64,000 nucleotides of DNA from JAGGTJ01 sp964457545 (lineage in GTDB: Bacteria > Desulfobacterota > DSM-4660 > Desulfatiglandales > Desulfatiglandaceae): NCBI GenBank assembly GCA_964457545.1, contig CAYWEN010000016.1, positions 272,257 to 336,256 on the forward strand, read 5' to 3'. The number at the start of each line of letters is the position of its first letter. Positions within the stretch are counted from its first letter, which is position 1. The position numbers were made by a program, and so were the translations under genes. This document shows, in pieces, positions 45,757-54,067 of this stretch. The notes beneath the pieces are model-generated. The model saw only the letters and a program-made list of their open reading frames with translations. It was not told where the DNA came from and ran no database searches.

Positions 45757-46272
45757 ATGGATATAAAACAGTGTGTTGAGTTGCTCGAATTAGAAGGCAC
45801 CATCTCTGCTGAGAAAACAAAACAGGCATATAGGGATATGGTCAACATATGGCATCCTGACCGGTTTTCCGACAATCCCCGTCTGAAACAAAAGGCAGAA
45901 CAAAAACTAAAAGATATCAATACAGCATACAAGACACTTATGGATTACCTGCATGCAACACAGGGAGGCAACCAGAAAAAAGAAACAAAAGGAGAGAAGA
46001 ACAGAAAGAAACCGACATCTGCCATTCCAAGGCGTGACAGAACAGAGGCTATGTTCGAGGCCGGCACAGGCGCTGTCTTGCGGATATGGTCAAACTTGTC
46101 TTCCTTTATCCACAGCATGGCGTCAGATGTAAAGACCGGAATGGATGAGGGTGCCAGAGCCCGGCCCCGAACACACAGTTATTCCGGGAAAGGCACAGAG
46201 GATGAAGAAAACATGGGCTATCCTGGAAGGCGCAACCCAAAACAAACGGTGGCGGACAAAAGAAAAAAGTAA
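45757..46272 (+). CDS. J-domain (DnaJ-like) protein
   Basis: A 171-residue protein starting at the ATG at 45757, five bases after AGGGG. Residues 1-65 form a J domain (CVELLELEGTISAEKTKQAYRDMVNIWHPDRFSDNP...INTAYKTLMDYL) with the essential HPD at 33-35. There is no G/F region or zinc finger. A basic linker (KKETKGEKNRKKPT) and a short C-terminal domain with an amphipathic segment (AVLRIWSNLSSFIHSMASDV) follow. It would recruit DnaK to a specific client. It is the first gene of the envelope cluster that runs to 56154; a large inverted repeat directly follows its stop. Confidence 0.85.
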   Translation: MDIKQCVELLELEGTISAEKTKQAYRDMVNIWHPDRFSDNPRLKQKAEQKLKDINTAYKTLMDYLHATQGGNQKKETKGEKNRKKPTSAIPRRDRTEAMFEAGTGAVLRIWSNLSSFIHSMASDVKTGMDEGARARPRTHSYSGKGTEDEENMGYPGRRNPKQTVADKRKK

Positions 46273-46351
46273 CAGCTCAATAAATAGGGGCAGGAGGATT
46301 TTTCTTCCGCTCCGGTGGTACGTTCACTGTTATCCCCCTGTTATTGAGCTG
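46273..46351. repeat. Long inverted repeat right after the J-domain gene
   Basis: CAGCTCAATAA (46273-46283) pairs perfectly with TTATTGAGCTG (46341-46351), and inside it TAGGGG faces CCCCCTG. It starts one base after the stop of the J-domain gene. It could be an attenuator or terminator that separates this gene from the rest of the cluster, but no T-tract follows. The remaining 237 bases up to the next gene hold its promoter region and nothing else recognisable. Confidence 0.65.
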
Positions 46352-46588
46352 ATACAGAAAAAACAACAATACTAACAAATAAAACAAGCACTGACACACT
46401 GCCAATCTGATAAAAACAATAGATACACACACCTTAAAAAATATTTGCAGGTATCACGGCAACAAGGACATGATACCGGCTATCTTGATACATAAAAGAT
46501 TTATTAATCAGCCCAGTAATGGAAAAAAGGCTGCAATTGCTGTTTATAACCTCTTTTATTGCATTTATACGTACCACAGGAGGTTTCC

Positions 46589-47515
46589 ATGCAAAAAACA
46601 CGTATTCTGATCAATCTGTTGTCTGTTTTTTCCTTTCTTGTCTTCCCGTATTTTTCCGCCAGGATATGTGCATCACCACACCCTGAAAAGATTCAGGATC
46701 TGCGTGAAAACATAATAGCACTTAACAGGATCTGTACAAATGCACTGGATACCTTGTCAAAGGCATCGGCAAAAGAGACCATGTCCAAAAAAGAGCAGTA
46801 TGAATACAGGATGTACATAGCTTACCTCAAGGGCCGCATAGAAAGCTATTGTACAGAACTGTCAAGGATTGCCGGAGAAAAAGCAACCAAAGATCTGCCA
46901 TGTACCCAAAAGACATATCTTTCCTTTACCAGCAGGGAAGAATCTGAAAACAAAACCACCGCCGAACAGATATCAGACCTGGATCACGCATTATTATCCT
47001 CCCTTGGCAACTTTGATGAGATCCTTCTCAAAGAAAGCGAACGTCTAAAAGAAATAACTCCAAGACACAATGCATACGTTGACCAATCCGCAGAAAATGC
47101 TCATAGTGAAAACATGGTGAAAACAGACACCGCTGGCGCCAAAGGCGCAAAGGGGATAAAATCAGACAAGGATAGATCAGCCCGGAACACTTCGGGGAAA
47201 ACAGGCAGCACCGAAAGGAACAAAAACACGCCTGAGACAGATGGCACTGGTCCCAAAGGTCATAGCAGATCAGACACAAACAAATCAGTTTCTTCAAAAA
47301 ATACAGGGTATTCTGCCAACAGGCAGGAATCAGGTATCAAGGCAGGAGACCACAGGAAAGATGCCAGGGCATCTGCTGCTACGGATACAGACAGTCTGTC
47401 AGCCGATGATGACATTGTTGCACGTCAGTTAAGAGAGGCAGCAGAAAAAGAGACTGATCCAGAGCTGAAAAAAAGACTGTGGGAAGAATACAGAAAATAC
47501 AAGGAAGGCAAATAA
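46589..47515 (+). CDS. Secreted coiled-coil protein with low-complexity linker, unknown function
   Basis: The ATG at 46589 has AGGAGG six bases upstream and gives 308 residues. A signal peptide (LINLLSVFSFLVFPYFSARICA) is followed by a helical region (about 30-165) and a Ser/Lys/Gly/Thr/Asp-rich disordered linker (about 170-275). The C-terminal helix DIVARQLREAAEKETDPELKKRLWEEYRKYKEGK is dense with charges and looks like a binding motif. I recognise no named domain. The stop codon is followed without a gap by the ATG of the lipoprotein gene, so the two are translated together. Confidence 0.75.
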   Translation: MQKTRILINLLSVFSFLVFPYFSARICASPHPEKIQDLRENIIALNRICTNALDTLSKASAKETMSKKEQYEYRMYIAYLKGRIESYCTELSRIAGEKATKDLPCTQKTYLSFTSREESENKTTAEQISDLDHALLSSLGNFDEILLKESERLKEITPRHNAYVDQSAENAHSENMVKTDTAGAKGAKGIKSDKDRSARNTSGKTGSTERNKNTPETDGTGPKGHSRSDTNKSVSSKNTGYSANRQESGIKAGDHRKDARASAATDTDSLSADDDIVARQLREAAEKETDPELKKRLWEEYRKYKEGK

Positions 47516-48772
47516 ATGCATAAAAAGGCGTATCTCCTTTTGCCCATTGCCGTACTCTCTTTTTTTGCGGCATGTGCAAGCATCCCAGGATCAAGAGTGC
47601 CTGACAATGTTCATCCGGTTGTTGCCCGGAAAGAGATCAGTGAAGACATGTTGTTAAACTGCTCCATCAAGGTATTTGACCCTGGCAAACTGACAGATGA
47701 TTCTAAAAAAAACAAGGGGCTTTCTCCTGAGATACGAAAGGCCGAGTCATATTTCATGCCTATCCATCTTAAATATGCCCTGCAAAAAAGCGGATATTGG
47801 GGAATGGTCCGTGTTATCCCTGATGATGACACAGGAACAGACCTTCTTGTCAGAGGAAAGATCGAATATTCCGACGGAGAAACTACATCCATTACCATAG
47901 AGGCCATTGATGCCCGCAATGTTACCTGGTTCAAAAAGACATACCGCAAGACAGTAACCCCCGAGGCATACAACAATACCGAACCGGAGAAAAAAGATGC
48001 CTTTCAGGACATCTACAATACTATTGCAAACGACCTTGCAAATTACAGGAACCAGCTTGATCCTGAAGAAATAAAAAAAATAAGGGAAGTGGCCAGAATT
48101 CGTTATGCAGCAGAGATGGCCTCTGATGCATTTAAAAATTATCTCCTGAAGGATTCTGATGGAATATACCGCCTTGTACATCTGCCGGCAAAAGATGATC
48201 CCATGTTCAAAAGGGTAACTGCCATTAAAGCCCGTGATTATATGATGGCAGATATCATTAACGGCTACTACGACAACTTCTATCGCAACCTGTGGCAACC
48301 ATACAATGAATGGCGCAAGGCACGCAGCAAGGAACTCTATGCAATGCACAAGGTGGAACGCCAGGCCATAACAAGGGAGGCCCTTGGCATTGCATCCATT
48401 ATAGGCGCCATTGTTCTAAGCATTACCGGCAGCCAGGATGTTGTTGCCCGGACATCCACACTGCGCAATATCATGATAATTGGCGGAGCTGCTGCTGTAT
48501 ACTCCGGTTACCAGAAGAAAAAGGAGACCGAACTTAACAAGGCAGCCATAGAAGAACTTGGCATGTCTTTCAGCTCCGAGGCAAAACCTCTTGTTATGGA
48601 GGTAAAGGGACAGACAGTTCGTTTAACCGGGTCAGCAGAACAGCAATACAGACACTGGCGTCAGATATTGAAACAGATATATGCCAAAGAAACAGGAATA
48701 CCGGCTCAAACATCATCGTCAAAAACCATGCTCAATCCCTTCAGTATTGACAACCAGCCGGCCCAAAGATGA
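47516..48772 (+). CDS. Lipoprotein of unknown function with a C-terminal hydrophobic hairpin
   Basis: A 418-residue protein. The signal peptide ends in a lipobox (SFFAAC), so Cys20 is lipidated. The region 35-180 (mixed beta strands such as DLLVRGKIEYSDGETTSITIEAIDA and WFKKTYRKTV) resembles an outer-membrane-associated assembly domain. A hydrophobic pair around residues 293-330 (EALGIASIIGAIVLSITG...NIMIIGGAAAVYSGY) could insert in a membrane. No named family is recognised. It begins directly after the stop of the coiled-coil gene; the TPR gene follows 29 bases later. Confidence 0.78.
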   Translation: MHKKAYLLLPIAVLSFFAACASIPGSRVPDNVHPVVARKEISEDMLLNCSIKVFDPGKLTDDSKKNKGLSPEIRKAESYFMPIHLKYALQKSGYWGMVRVIPDDDTGTDLLVRGKIEYSDGETTSITIEAIDARNVTWFKKTYRKTVTPEAYNNTEPEKKDAFQDIYNTIANDLANYRNQLDPEEIKKIREVARIRYAAEMASDAFKNYLLKDSDGIYRLVHLPAKDDPMFKRVTAIKARDYMMADIINGYYDNFYRNLWQPYNEWRKARSKELYAMHKVERQAITREALGIASIIGAIVLSITGSQDVVARTSTLRNIMIIGGAAAVYSGYQKKKETELNKAAIEELGMSFSSEAKPLVMEVKGQTVRLTGSAEQQYRHWRQILKQIYAKETGIPAQTSSSKTMLNPFSIDNQPAQR

Positions 48773-48801
48773 GGCCCTTACAATAAAAACATTGTTGAGA
48801 C

Positions 48802-50274
48802 ATGCCAACATTAACACCTCCTGACACAAAACACACAACAGACAACCATGAAGGCACCGGCCCTGACAAAACATGGCACCCCCCTGCCCTGTCTGTCAGG
48901 ATAAAAACTCTTGTCGGGGTATTCATCCTTGTTGATATTGCAATCATCCTGTTTTTTCTTGTTCCTGACAGGACATCCGGACCTGTACAAGAAAAAGCAG
49001 CAACAGAAATGATTGAAAAGCCGACAGAACAAGACAGCAAATCACATCCTGAAAAATGCACAGATGCAACGAATGCTGCAACAAAATGGCTCAATCTTCA
49101 GGCAAAGGCCGAGGCAGATAATATTACCCAGTGGGGGAAAAACAATTATATGGTCTGCGTGAAGATGGCAAGGCAGGCCAGCAGACTGGCAGCAAAAAAT
49201 CTCTGTGCAGATGCCCTGCACTATTACCTTCTTGCTACAGACAAACTGCATACCATTTTAAGGTCAAAACATAAAAGGCTTGAAACTGCCATCAAAAAGG
49301 GTCAAAAAGCACTTGACCGTCAGGATAGCACCGCTGCAATCCTTGCATTCAGAATGGCGCTATCAATAGATCCCGGAAATACCGTGGCCGTTCATGGGCT
49401 CAAACGGGCAAAAAATCTTGACAGGGTAACAGATCTTTATCGTCAGGGTCTGGACATGGAAAAACAGGGAAATCTCAATCTGGCCTCTGCCCGTATGAAA
49501 GAGGCACTTCAAACAGATCATGAATTCAAACCAGCAGCAGAGGCCCTGCATCGTATTAATGCCAGAGCAGATGATCTTATGTACCAAAAAGAGATGTCCC
49601 GATTTTTTGCTGCCCTTAGAAAAAAAGATTTTACAGCAGCACATGATGCCATTAATGCCGCAGCAAGGCTGAAACCAAAAGACAGGGCAGTTCATGAAGC
49701 AATCCTGACCCTGAAAAACAAAGAAACCAGGGCAAAACTGTCTCTTTTACAAAACAGGTGCAGGAAGTTAATAGAGGCAGAAAAATGGCAGGATGTCATA
49801 ACTGCATGCGAACAGGCAAAAAAGATAGATCCTGATGCAGCCTTCTTTATTCAGCAAAAACAGGAGGCAAAAAGGCGTCTTGCCATAGATATCAAACTCC
49901 GGTCAATAATAGCAAGACCTGAACGGCTTCAGGAAAAAGGCCCTCTTGAAGAAGCAAGACACGCACTGATATTTGCCAGATCAATTCCCGGCACATGGCC
50001 ACGGCTGAAATCACAGATCAAACATATAGACAGGTTAATTGCAAATGCATTAAAAGAAATAAGGGTGACATTCCATTCAGACAATCTTACCCATGTAATA
50101 ATATACAGGGTAAAAGATCTTGGGAAATTTGCTGAAAAAGAGATAATTCTTCATCCTGGTATATATACTGCCATTGGCCGTCGTCCCGGTTACAGAGATA
50201 TCCGTCTTGTCTTCAGGATAACAGGTCATAACCAGACTGTAAATATACACATAGCATGTGAGGAACCTATTTGA
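48802..50274 (+). CDS. Membrane-anchored TPR protein
   Basis: A 490-residue bitopic protein: a cytoplasmic N-terminus of about 33 residues, one membrane helix (LVGVFILVDIAIILFFLV, about 36-53), then a large periplasmic part. Residues 130-370 hold several tetratricopeptide-like repeats (AIKKGQKALDRQDSTAAILAFRMALSIDPGN, LYRQGLDMEKQGNLNLASARMKEALQTD, FFAALRKKDFTAAHDAINAAARLKPKD). The end (EIRVTFHSDNLTHVIIYRVKDLGKF...GIYTAIGRRPGYRDIRLVF) resembles a PEGA-like beta domain. It overlaps the next gene by four bases (TTGA). Confidence 0.82.
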   Translation: MPTLTPPDTKHTTDNHEGTGPDKTWHPPALSVRIKTLVGVFILVDIAIILFFLVPDRTSGPVQEKAATEMIEKPTEQDSKSHPEKCTDATNAATKWLNLQAKAEADNITQWGKNNYMVCVKMARQASRLAAKNLCADALHYYLLATDKLHTILRSKHKRLETAIKKGQKALDRQDSTAAILAFRMALSIDPGNTVAVHGLKRAKNLDRVTDLYRQGLDMEKQGNLNLASARMKEALQTDHEFKPAAEALHRINARADDLMYQKEMSRFFAALRKKDFTAAHDAINAAARLKPKDRAVHEAILTLKNKETRAKLSLLQNRCRKLIEAEKWQDVITACEQAKKIDPDAAFFIQQKQEAKRRLAIDIKLRSIIARPERLQEKGPLEEARHALIFARSIPGTWPRLKSQIKHIDRLIANALKEIRVTFHSDNLTHVIIYRVKDLGKFAEKEIILHPGIYTAIGRRPGYRDIRLVFRITGHNQTVNIHIACEEPI

Positions 50275-52679
50275 GCCGTCTTTTTGAAGTAATATATAAA
50301 AACAGAATCAGCACCTACAAAAACAATGATCTACCCTTAATAATAGGCAGCGGCAAAGATGCCCATATCCATATTTCATCATGGAAAAAGACAGCGGCAT
50401 ACATTGCCGATTCCCGCGGACACCTGTTTCTGCAAAAAGAGGACAATACAGTCCCTCTGTATCATAATGACAAACATATCACCTCTTCTGTCTGGATAAA
50501 GTCAGGTGACAGAACCAGGATAGGGGATGAAATCATTCTGTACCATATTTCCGGAGACATGGTGCAAATAAGGGTATTGCCGATCTCACAGGCCTCTGGG
50601 GCTTTTTCGCCGAAAGCGGATATCAAGACCTCCCTGACGCCAGAAAAGGATGCTCCCTCTCTGCCAAGGGTAAACAATGTTCCCGACAGATATGGGAGCA
50701 GGTACAAAGGGATCTACTGGTTATTGGGCACAATCTTTTTTATGCTTGTAACAACGGCAATCTTTCTGCTCATGGCCCATTCTGTCAAGATAGAAATAAG
50801 GCCTGTACCGGATACTGTTTCCATAACAGGTTTTCCTCCTGCGGCAAAAATAGGCAGCCATATACTTTGTCTCCCCGGGCATTACACCGTAAAGGCGTGG
50901 AAAGACGGATACAGGCCTCTCTCCATGAAGATCAGGGTTCAAGGTAACACCTCCAACAAGTTTTCCTTTACCATGCAAAAACTCCCCGGTCTGCTTGATA
51001 TAACCACTGTGCCAGTAACGGGGGCAACCGTTTATATAGACGGTAAACCAACAGGGACAACCCCCTTGAAAGGAATGAGAACCAGTGCAGGAAAACACAG
51101 TCTCACAGTCTTCAAGAAACATTATACCAAGGTAACAAAGAACATTTATGTTGATGGCATGGGAAAGGAACAGCATTTTGTAATCACGCTGAAACCGGGC
51201 TGGAAACCAGTATCCATAGATTCGGAACCTGAAGGTGCAACAGTCCTGGAAGGGGAAAAACCTCTTGGCAAAACCCCTGTTACACTTGAATTAATGGAAG
51301 GCAGACATCATATTGTCTTCAAAAAAAAGAATTTTTCCGATCAGGCCCTTGACCTCAATATAACTGACGGACATATCAAAAAACATTATAAAATAGTCAT
51401 GAAGCCTGCACCTGCCATCCTTAATGTAATATCTTCCCCGGCAGGAGCAATGGTAACCCTTGACGATGTATTCAAGGGTATTACCCCCCTTACCATTCCT
51501 GTGACACCTTCAAACAAACACATTGTCCATGTAACCATTCCCGGATACAGGGAAGAAACAAAAAAGATACACCTTGTCTCCGCATCCAGGAAGACCCTTT
51601 CCATAAAACTCAGGCCTGAATATGGCATAATATTTCTGACCACACATCCGGCCAACGCCAGACTGTTTGTTGACAGCCATCCTCATGGGCTGGCAACGGG
51701 AAGACTGGTTTTGACCGCCAGAAAACATACACTGACAATACAGGCGCCCGGATATGAAACAATGTCAACGGATATACTTCCACACAAGGGCTACAGCCAG
51801 CAGCTTGACATTCACCTTAGGCCAAAAGGCAGTGCTGTTACAACATACAGACGTAAAAATATCAGACATAATGAAACCGGAATGATCATGCTTGGACCGG
51901 CCATTTTCCAAATGGGGGCATCACGGCGTGAACCAGGACGGAGGGCCAATGAACAGGAATACACCGTACGGCTTGCACGGCCTTTCCTGTTATCCGATCA
52001 CGAGGTAACTAATGAAGAATTTCGAAGATTCATGCCTGCACACCATTCCGGCACATTCAAAGACAAGACACTTGACATGGACAAACAGCCTGTTATCAAT
52101 ATCACGTGGAAAGAGGCAGCCCTGTACTGTAACTGGCTCAGCAGGAGAGAGAATCTGCCCCTTTTCTATAAAAGGAAGGGAAATATCCTTGCTGCAACAG
52201 AACCCTGCAATACTGGATACAGACTTCCCACAGAGGCAGAATGGGCCTACGCAGCCCGCATGGCAGGCAAAAAAACAAGGGCACGTTATCCCTGGGCAGG
52301 CAGTTTCCCGCCAAAGGAGGTCTGCGAAAACTATGCAGACGAGTCTGCAAAAGAGATATTGCCATCAATTATCAACGGTTATAATGATGGCTACAGTGTA
52401 ACAGCCCCGGTACAGAGTTTCAAAAAGAATTCGGCAGGCATCTACGATATGGGAGGAAATGTTTCCGAATGGTGCCATGATTTCTATACACCATATAAAA
52501 TAATTCCAGCCGGCAAGCCCCTTGTTGATCCAATGGGGCCGAAGACAGGCACGCATCATGTAATCAGAGGGGGAAACTGGCAGGATGCAGGAATTACGGA
52601 GATTCGTCTCAGTTATCGCGGTTACGGCCGTACTGCCAAAAACAACACAGGTTTTCGTATAGCAAGGTATGTCAGATGA
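50271..52679 (+). CDS. FHA-like / PEGA-repeat / FGE-fold (SUMF1) membrane protein
   Basis: An 802-residue protein with a TTG start overlapping the preceding stop; GAGGAA precedes it at a good spacing. Residues 1-105 (LIIGSGKDAHIHISS...IWIKSGDRTRIGDEIILY-type strands) look like a divergent forkhead-associated domain. A membrane helix follows at about 148-167 (LLGTIFFMLVTTAIFLLM). Next come five PEGA-like repeats (about 170-520), for example ITTVPVTGATVYIDGKPTGT and ISSPAGAMVTLDDVFKGITP. The C-terminal 260 residues are a formylglycine-generating-enzyme fold (GMIMLGPAIFQMG, YRLPTEAEWAYAARMAG, GGNVSEWCHDFY, IRGGNW). The usual catalytic Cys pair near the end is absent (IRLSYRGYGRTAKNNTGFRIAR), so it is probably a binding module. 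Confidence 0.88.
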   Translation: MSRLFEVIYKNRISTYKNNDLPLIIGSGKDAHIHISSWKKTAAYIADSRGHLFLQKEDNTVPLYHNDKHITSSVWIKSGDRTRIGDEIILYHISGDMVQIRVLPISQASGAFSPKADIKTSLTPEKDAPSLPRVNNVPDRYGSRYKGIYWLLGTIFFMLVTTAIFLLMAHSVKIEIRPVPDTVSITGFPPAAKIGSHILCLPGHYTVKAWKDGYRPLSMKIRVQGNTSNKFSFTMQKLPGLLDITTVPVTGATVYIDGKPTGTTPLKGMRTSAGKHSLTVFKKHYTKVTKNIYVDGMGKEQHFVITLKPGWKPVSIDSEPEGATVLEGEKPLGKTPVTLELMEGRHHIVFKKKNFSDQALDLNITDGHIKKHYKIVMKPAPAILNVISSPAGAMVTLDDVFKGITPLTIPVTPSNKHIVHVTIPGYREETKKIHLVSASRKTLSIKLRPEYGIIFLTTHPANARLFVDSHPHGLATGRLVLTARKHTLTIQAPGYETMSTDILPHKGYSQQLDIHLRPKGSAVTTYRRKNIRHNETGMIMLGPAIFQMGASRREPGRRANEQEYTVRLARPFLLSDHEVTNEEFRRFMPAHHSGTFKDKTLDMDKQPVINITWKEAALYCNWLSRRENLPLFYKRKGNILAATEPCNTGYRLPTEAEWAYAARMAGKKTRARYPWAGSFPPKEVCENYADESAKEILPSIINGYNDGYSVTAPVQSFKKNSAGIYDMGGNVSEWCHDFYTPYKIIPAGKPLVDPMGPKTGTHHVIRGGNWQDAGITEIRLSYRGYGRTAKNNTGFRIARYVR

Positions 52680-52909
52680 AGAGAATACTTCTATATCTTT
52701 TTTTCCTTGTTATGGCCAGCACTGCCATAGCAACGGCAGACCAGGAACATTACAAAAAAAACAAAAACATCAAAAAAGAAGAGTATCCCGCAGACAAAAA
52801 AACTGAAACAGAAAAAAGAAACAGAAAAAAGAACATGCCCATTCATATATTCAGGCCATCAGAAAAGATTGGAGCTGATACCATTGTAGACTTTCCTGTA
52901 GATATCTGA
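52676..52909 (+). CDS. Small secreted protein of the cluster, unknown function
   Basis: A 77-residue protein overlapping the FGE-fold gene by four bases (ATGA), which supports it as a real coupled gene. Residues 1-21 are a signal peptide (ILLYLFFLVMASTAIATA). The mature part is very Lys/Glu/Asn rich and ends with a compact segment, PIHIFRPSEKIGADTIVDFPVDI, that looks like the conserved functional end. No family is recognised. It lies 45 bases before the proton-channel gene. Confidence 0.75.
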   Translation: MKRILLYLFFLVMASTAIATADQEHYKKNKNIKKEEYPADKKTETEKRNRKKNMPIHIFRPSEKIGADTIVDFPVDI

Positions 52910-52954
52910 ACCCCAAATCAGGGCATTTTCATAATTCGCAAACAAGGAGACAGC

Positions 52955-53770
52955 GTGATTAAAAAGATTCCCTTTGAACTTCTTTTTCAGATATTTGCAC
53001 TTCTGACTGCATTTGTCCTGGTACATGGAACCTATGTCATACTGATACGGCCAGAGGCAGACAGGGCGCTTGCAACAGAACATGCAAAAATGAAGGCAAA
53101 TCCTGAATACACAGAAAAACAAAATTTTTATATCATTCTTCGCGATTATGAGCAGGAGGCATGTATCATATTGATGTTATGGGCATTTGCCATTCTTGCA
53201 TACAAGGGGGTTTCGGTCCGGCGTCAATACAGACAGCTCGATATCGACATACTTCAACTGCCAAAAGGTCTGCCAATCGGTCCGGAAGATACAGGAGAAC
53301 TGCTTGACAGGCTGAATGAACTACCCGCATCCACCCGTAACTTTATTCTGCCAAGGGCAATGCGCACAGCTATAGAGCGGTTTGCTGCAACACTGAATAT
53401 TCAGGATTCTGCAACGGCCCTGCACAATGTATGCGAATCTGAGGGAGAAAGGCTCGAATCCGAACTTTCCATAATCAGGTACATTGCATGGGCCATACCT
53501 TCTGTTGGTTTTATAGGAACTGTAAGAGGCATTGGAGGAGCCCTTTCCCAGGCAAATCTTGCTGTACAGGGCGACATTACCGGAGTAACCCAGAATCTCG
53601 GAGTGGCCTTTAACTCCACCTTTGTTGCCCTTGTCATATCCATCGTACTGATGTTTTTTATACATCAGTTACAGTTAATGCAGGAACGCCTGATACTGAA
53701 CACGGAAAGCTACTGTGACACAAATCTCATAGCACGGATGCGAATACCTGCAGGCCTTAAATTGCTTTAA
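52955..53770 (+). CDS. MotA/TolQ/ExbB family proton-channel protein
   Basis: A 271-residue inner-membrane protein with a GTG start after AAGGAG. It has four hydrophobic segments: about 12-31, 68-84, 172-196 and 213-240. The last two with their loop are the family signature (IPSVGFIGTVRGIGGALSQANL, then GVTQNLGVAFNSTFVALVISIVLMFF), including the conserved small residues and Thr of the ion path. ExbB/TolQ proteins form a pentameric ring around two TolR/ExbD partners and use the proton gradient. The usual TolR/ExbD/MotB gene is absent; the next two genes encode VWA proteins with a suitable single membrane helix. Confidence 0.9.
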   Translation: MIKKIPFELLFQIFALLTAFVLVHGTYVILIRPEADRALATEHAKMKANPEYTEKQNFYIILRDYEQEACIILMLWAFAILAYKGVSVRRQYRQLDIDILQLPKGLPIGPEDTGELLDRLNELPASTRNFILPRAMRTAIERFAATLNIQDSATALHNVCESEGERLESELSIIRYIAWAIPSVGFIGTVRGIGGALSQANLAVQGDITGVTQNLGVAFNSTFVALVISIVLMFFIHQLQLMQERLILNTESYCDTNLIARMRIPAGLKLL

Positions 53771-53922
53771 ATATCCAGTGACTAATCAGAATCATGCAGA
53801 AAACAGGCTGTAATCTTGGCAACAGAAAGTTTCCGGCCTAAAAATGATTCTTTTGCGCAGAATCAAGAAATCAAAGGCACGGAAACGTACTTTGGAGCAC
53901 AATACACAAAAAAATACCCTGG

Positions 53923-53980
53923 CTTGACACATAGATTGCGGAGTGTGGTCATTTATGGATGGAAACCGATCAGGACATAC
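53923..53980 (-). repeat. Dispersed intergenic repeat inside the envelope cluster
   Basis: TTGACACATAGATTGCGGAG, TGTGGTC and ATTTATGGATGGAAACCGAT form a reverse copy with the distal and proximal blocks of the 27554 repeat. It fills part of the 297-base gap between the proton-channel gene and the first VWA gene, the longest gap among the later genes of the cluster. Confidence 0.65.
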
Positions 53981-54067
53981 AAAATGCATACGCATTCATA
54001 CATCCTGTGCGCAGGGTAATGCCCTGTCTTGCCTTCAGGTCATGCCAATTTATCAGGACACCTTTCA

